Source: an uncultured Eubacterium sp.
GTDB lineage: Bacteria > Bacillota > Clostridia > Lachnospirales > Lachnospiraceae
Direction: 5' to 3'
Length of the DNA: 17,541 nucleotides
NCBI GenBank assembly: GCA_946611445.1
Contig: CAMODP010000015.1
Coordinates: forward strand, 1-17,541
Shown one piece after another: positions 14,834 through 17,541 of the stretch. The translations under genes and the position numbers were made by a program. The stretch's first letter is position 1. Every line of letters starts with the position of its first letter. The notes beneath the pieces were generated by a model that saw nothing but the letters and a program-made list of their open reading frames with translations, was not told where the DNA came from and searched no databases.

Positions 14834-15274
14834 ATGAAAATCGCAATCGGCTGCGATCCCAACGCGCAGCAGGCAAAAGAAGAGCTCATGGCGTTCATCG
14901 CAAAGGAAAATCTGGGTGAGGTCACAGACTTCGGAAGCGAAGATACAATCTACGCCAATGTCGCCATCAAGGTCGCCGAGGCCGTGGCTGCCGGCGAGTA
15001 TGACCGCGGCATTCTGATCTGCGGTACCGGCATCGGCGTGTCGATCTCTGCCAACAAGGTAAAAGGCGCGTACGCGGCCCTGATCTCCGACATTCACTCT
15101 GCCAAGAGAGCACGGCTTTCCAACGATGCCAACATCGCCTGCATGGGTGCGTTCACCATCGGCAGCAAGGTGCGCGAAGAACTCACCCGCGCCTTCCTCA
15201 CCAACGAATTCGTCCCCGGATGTGCGTCACAGGATAAAGTAGACGCATACCGGAAATACGACAACGAGAGATAA
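14834..15274 (+). CDS. RpiB/LacAB-family sugar-phosphate isomerase with altered active site
   Basis: Aldose-ketose isomerase of the ribose-5-phosphate isomerase B fold, 146 residues, full length. The catalytic-base region ILICGTGIGVSISANK is intact with Cys63, and Tyr40 (TIYANVA) matches a conserved tyrosine. Two histidines usual in RpiB are missing: GCDH reads GCDPN (Pro9), and the His of the HND/HNN motif is Ser96 (RLSNDANI). This argues against a plain RpiB activity and for another phosphate, for example a tetrulose phosphate, as in the erythrulose-phosphate isomerases of threitol/erythritol pathways. AAGGAGG lies 8 bases upstream of the ATG. It is divergent from the SorC regulator and convergent with dhaL. 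The fold is sure, the substrate inferred. Confidence 0.88.
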   Translation: MKIAIGCDPNAQQAKEELMAFIAKENLGEVTDFGSEDTIYANVAIKVAEAVAAGEYDRGILICGTGIGVSISANKVKGAYAALISDIHSAKRARLSNDANIACMGAFTIGSKVREELTRAFLTNEFVPGCASQDKVDAYRKYDNER

Positions 15275-15296
15275 CGTTTCCCCATCCGGGAACAGA

Positions 15297-15342
15297 AAAG
15301 GCCGGCCATTCCGCGAAATTACGGAAAGGCCGGCCTTTGTCT
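15297..15342 (+). terminator. Bidirectional terminator between the isomerase and dhaL
   Basis: AAAGGCCGGCC (15297-15307) pairs perfectly with GGCCGGCCTTT (15328-15338), with an inner TTCCG/CGGAA stem. It follows the isomerase stop by 22 bp and the convergent dhaL stop by about 60 bp. T-runs are short on both sides (TTTGT; TTTTCTG in reverse). Confidence 0.8.
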
Positions 15343-15400
15343 CTGCGGCAGCTGCCTCCGGCAGCGGCCTGTTCCTGCAATATTTCTTTGTCAGAGCGTA

Positions 15401-16039
15401 TCAGGCAAGCTCTGCGATTCCGTCAGCCATCGCGCACAGGATAATGCAGCAGGATGTGGCACCGGCATCCAGAACACCGCGGGAGCGCTCACCCAGACGG
15501 GCGCTGCGCCCGAACTTCGCGACCAGATCCTTTGTGGAATCACGGCCGGCCTCTGCCGCCGCCTTCATGGCGGGCATGGCCTCTTCGAATTCTTTCCCGG
15601 CAGCTGCGGAAGCCTTGACAGAATCAACGGACGGAGACAGGGTATCTACCAGTGTCTTGTCGCCGACTCTTGCGTCCACGATGCCCTCCAGGCCTTCCAG
15701 ACCGGCTGCGAGCATATTGCCGAAATCCTCAACGCTGATCTCGTCCAGATCAGCACCGGCATCTGCCATCTCCATAAAGATCGTGCCGTAAATGGGTCCC
15801 ATGGATCCGCCGATCTCATTCATCAGCACCATACCCAGATTCTCGAGGCCCTCTGTAAAGCTGTAGGCTTCATCGGCATATCTCTCTTCGAAAATGGTGA
15901 AGCCCTTGTTCATGTTCATTCCATGGTCGCCGTCTCCGATCAGACCGTCAACATCTCCCAGATACTGCTTGTTATCCTGGATGCCTTTGACCATCTTCAG
16001 CAGGATCGGCTTTCCGTCTGCGTTCTTAAATGTTTTCAT
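15401..16039 (-). CDS. dhaL: Dihydroxyacetone kinase family, ADP/ATP-binding subunit DhaL
   Basis: Nucleotide-binding subunit that passes phosphate to the ketose held by DhaK, 212 residues as usual. The Mg-nucleotide site is GDGDHGMNMN (35-44, with Asp36 and Asp38); further motifs are GGSMGPIYG (77-85), GDKTLVDTL (126-134) and GRSARLGERSRG followed by DAGATS (177-196). It starts 20 bp after the dhaK stop, with AGGGG before the ATG. No DhaM (phosphotransferase donor) gene lies between here and the terminator, so either DhaM is elsewhere or the pair uses ATP directly, as reported for related tetrulose kinases of the same fold. The gene name refers to the family; the true ketose could be erythrulose. 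Confidence 0.95.
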   Translation of the reverse strand: MKTFKNADGKPILLKMVKGIQDNKQYLGDVDGLIGDGDHGMNMNKGFTIFEERYADEAYSFTEGLENLGMVLMNEIGGSMGPIYGTIFMEMADAGADLDEISVEDFGNMLAAGLEGLEGIVDARVGDKTLVDTLSPSVDSVKASAAAGKEFEEAMPAMKAAAEAGRDSTKDLVAKFGRSARLGERSRGVLDAGATSCCIILCAMADGIAELA

Positions 16040-16059
16040 TGTCCGGTTCCCCTATTCCT

Positions 16060-17058
16060 TCAGTTCTGCTTCAGGCCCATGCTGTAGCACGGCATATCGA
16101 TCAGTTCCTTCAGCTCATCATCCAGCTTCATGACGGTAAGCGTGGCGCCCATCATATCAAGGGATGTGAAATAATTGCCGACATAGGAGCGATGGATCTT
16201 GATTCCCTTGGCAGAGAGCAGCTGCTCGATCTCGTTATAAAGCACATAGAGCTCCATGATCGGAGTAGCGCCCAGGCCGGAGACCAGAACGACAACCTCG
16301 TCACCCTCGCCGAACGGGTAATCCGGAACGACAACGTCTACCATCTTCTGTGCGATTTCTTTGGCTGTGCCGAGGGGCTCAACAGCGATGCCGGGCTCAC
16401 CGTGATGACCGATACCGACTTCCATGGTGCCGTCTTTGATCTCGAAATTCGGATGTCCGACTGCCGGAAGCGTACAGGGTGTCAGGCCCACGCCTACGCT
16501 GCGGGTGCTGTCGATAGCCTTCTGTGCTGCCGCGATGACTTCATCCAGGGAACCGCCCTTTGCAGCCTTTGCGCCGCCGCACTTCCACATCAGGATCTCA
16601 CCGGCCACGCCGCGGCGTTTGTCTCTCTGATCCTTCGGAGCAGAGGCCACATCATCGTTGGCCACAACGGTCTTGACCGTCAGGCCCTCCTTCTTGGCCA
16701 TGCGGACAGCCATCTTGACGTTCATGTTGTCGCCGGAGTAGTTGCCGTACAGGCAGGCCACGCCCGCGCCGCCGTCTGCCGCCTTGAAAGCGTCCAGGAA
16801 AGCTGCCGCCGTCGGGGAAGAGCAGATCTCGCCTACTGCTGCCGTGTCACACAGATTCTCGCCGATATAGCCGATGAAAGCCGGCTTATGACCGGAACCG
16901 CCGCCGGTGACGACACCGACCTTGCCCTGAACAGGCGCAGCTTTGGCCGCCAGTACGCGGGGATGTTCGGTTGTCTTAACAATATCACAATGGGTTTTTA
17001 CAAAACCTTTGAGCATCTCGTCGACGATGTCGTCCGGATTGTTCAAAATTCTTTGCAT
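16060..17058 (-). CDS. dhaK: Dihydroxyacetone kinase family, substrate-binding subunit DhaK
   Basis: Ketose-binding subunit, 332 residues. It holds the substrate covalently as a hemiaminal on His219 (GIGHHGEPG); other active-site residues are His57 (GGGSGHKP, 52-59) and Asp110 (NYSGD), all at the spacing of the well studied E. coli protein (His56, Asp109, His218). Differences from classical DhaK include GHKPAFIGY where GHEPxHAGY is usual, which changes the residues around the substrate pocket. AGGAG lies 11 bases before the ATG. It is followed by dhaL and preceded, across a 202-bp gap with a hairpin element, by a zinc alcohol dehydrogenase gene on the same strand. Dihydroxyacetone is the family default; D- or L-erythrulose is a reasonable alternative in this context. 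Confidence 0.95.
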   Translation of the reverse strand: MQRILNNPDDIVDEMLKGFVKTHCDIVKTTEHPRVLAAKAAPVQGKVGVVTGGGSGHKPAFIGYIGENLCDTAAVGEICSSPTAAAFLDAFKAADGGAGVACLYGNYSGDNMNVKMAVRMAKKEGLTVKTVVANDDVASAPKDQRDKRRGVAGEILMWKCGGAKAAKGGSLDEVIAAAQKAIDSTRSVGVGLTPCTLPAVGHPNFEIKDGTMEVGIGHHGEPGIAVEPLGTAKEIAQKMVDVVVPDYPFGEGDEVVVLVSGLGATPIMELYVLYNEIEQLLSAKGIKIHRSYVGNYFTSLDMMGATLTVMKLDDELKELIDMPCYSMGLKQN

Positions 17059-17093
17059 GGGTTTAAAATCTCCTATCGTTGTATAATGAGCAG

Positions 17094-17236
17094 GGCATGC
17101 GCAAATTCCACAATCCGGACTCAGGCGCTTCGAGTTCCGCCGGTACTTAGCGATCCGCTCCGGCGGGAGCTTAGTACCGCTGCGTGAACGAGGCAGCGGG
17201 AGCGTGCCTGAGTCGGATTATGAAATTTGCCATGCC
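17094..17236 (-). repeat. Long multi-hairpin intergenic element, copy 2
   Basis: A 143-bp element lies between the alcohol dehydrogenase and dhaK genes. The outer arms 17094-17128 and 17202-17236 are self-complementary with a few mismatches and indels. Inside is the core CGGTACTTAG (17141-17150) with CTTAGTACCGCTGCG (17170-17184), enclosing a GCTCC/GGAGC hairpin (17157-17170); a GCTGC/GCAGC stem (17179-17197) follows. The core is shared with copy 1 near 10965-11006, while the outer arms are unrelated in sequence. Confidence 0.75.
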
Positions 17237-17260
17237 AGTCTTTCATTGCTTAGTATGCCA

Positions 17261-17541
17261 TCAGTCCTCGTTCGGGATCAGGACGACCTTCATGGCTCCG
17301 CCCTCACCGGTCTTGGCCAGGTGGAAGCCCTCTTCCCACTGATCCAGCGGGAACTTGTTGGTCACGACGCCGTCTGTCGGCAGCTTGCCGTTGCCGATCC
17401 ACTCGATAACGGTGTCATAGCAGTACGGGCTCAGATGCACGCCCAGCAGATCCAGCTCTTTTCTGTCGGAGATGATACTCCAGTCGACGGTAACAGGAGC
17501 GCCGAATACGGAGAACTCTACGAAGCGGCCCATCTTGCGGA
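17261..17541 (-). CDS. Zinc-dependent alcohol (polyol) dehydrogenase, C-terminal fragment at window edge
   Basis: The last 93 residues of a medium-chain dehydrogenase; the frame is open to the right edge, where it continues (residues just before the first visible Met read RK). It shows the terminal part of the nucleotide fold (MGRFVEFSVFG), then SDRKELDLLGVHLSPYCYDTVIEWI and the closing FPLDQWEEGFHLAKTGEGGAMKVVL, as in threonine/sorbitol-type zinc dehydrogenases. This tail resembles dehydrogenases that act on erythritol or threitol (EltD-like), judged by eye only. Its catalytic residues lie outside the window. It precedes dhaK on the same strand and is probably in one operon with dhaK-dhaL, providing the ketose they phosphorylate. 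Confidence 0.88.
   Translation of the reverse strand, partial: RKMGRFVEFSVFGAPVTVDWSIISDRKELDLLGVHLSPYCYDTVIEWIGNGKLPTDGVVTNKFPLDQWEEGFHLAKTGEGGAMKVVLIPNED

Noticed and set aside
16030..17187. 385-codon plus-strand frame opposite dhaK
   Set aside because: It overlaps the unambiguous dhaK gene and runs into the hairpin element; no domain is visible.

Overview
The window looks like a chromosomal carbohydrate-catabolism island from a moderately GC-rich Firmicute, most likely a gut Clostridia/Lachnospiraceae-type bacterium. This rests on strong GGAGG-type ribosome binding sites, tightly packed operons, a family-5 solute-binding lipoprotein with a Gram-positive style tether, and several sugar-kinase and aldolase families typical of that group. 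The taxonomic call is an inference from gene content and style, not from a marker gene.

Layout. (1) Positions 1-5144, minus strand: a complete Opp/Dpp-type ABC importer operon transcribed as binding protein, permease, permease, ATPase, ATPase; the last ATPase runs off the left edge. The binding protein carries eight 33-bp repeats that encode an acidic Ser/Glu/Ala tether. (2) 5145-5503: a 359-bp leader without a convincing gene, then a terminator. (3) 5558-6610, minus: a zinc-dependent medium-chain sugar-alcohol dehydrogenase with its own promoter, divergent from (4) 6817-9453, plus: a split transketolase (N and C halves as separate genes) and an AraD/FucA-family class II aldolase, ended by a strong terminator. 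(5) 14672-9566, minus: SorC-family regulator, FGGY sugar kinase, 2-hydroxyacid dehydrogenase, a second class II aldolase and a HAD phosphatase. (6) 14834-15274, plus: an RpiB-family isomerase divergent from the regulator. (7) 17541-15401, minus: the C-terminal end of a second zinc alcohol dehydrogenase, then DhaK and DhaL.

How the genes may work together (inference). The dehydrogenases would oxidise polyols to ketoses. The FGGY kinase and the DhaK/DhaL pair would phosphorylate ketoses (pentulose or branched pentulose; tetrulose or dihydroxyacetone). The RpiB-like enzyme would isomerise the phosphate, and the split transketolase and aldolases would feed carbon to the pentose phosphate pathway and glycolysis. 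Dehydrogenase + DhaKL + RpiB-like isomerase matches the enzyme families known for threitol/erythritol utilisation. FGGY kinase + split transketolase matches the families known for the apulose-4-phosphate transketolase route of D-apiose. The window alone does not decide the substrate.

Most notable structures: a perfect 12-bp inverted repeat at the regulator's own predicted transcription start; two long multi-hairpin elements sharing a core but with different self-complementary arms, both between genes of minus-strand operons; an RpiB homologue lacking both usual active-site histidines; and a split transketolase lacking several canonical substrate-site residues. No tRNA, rRNA, CRISPR array, insertion sequence with transposase, or phage gene was seen.
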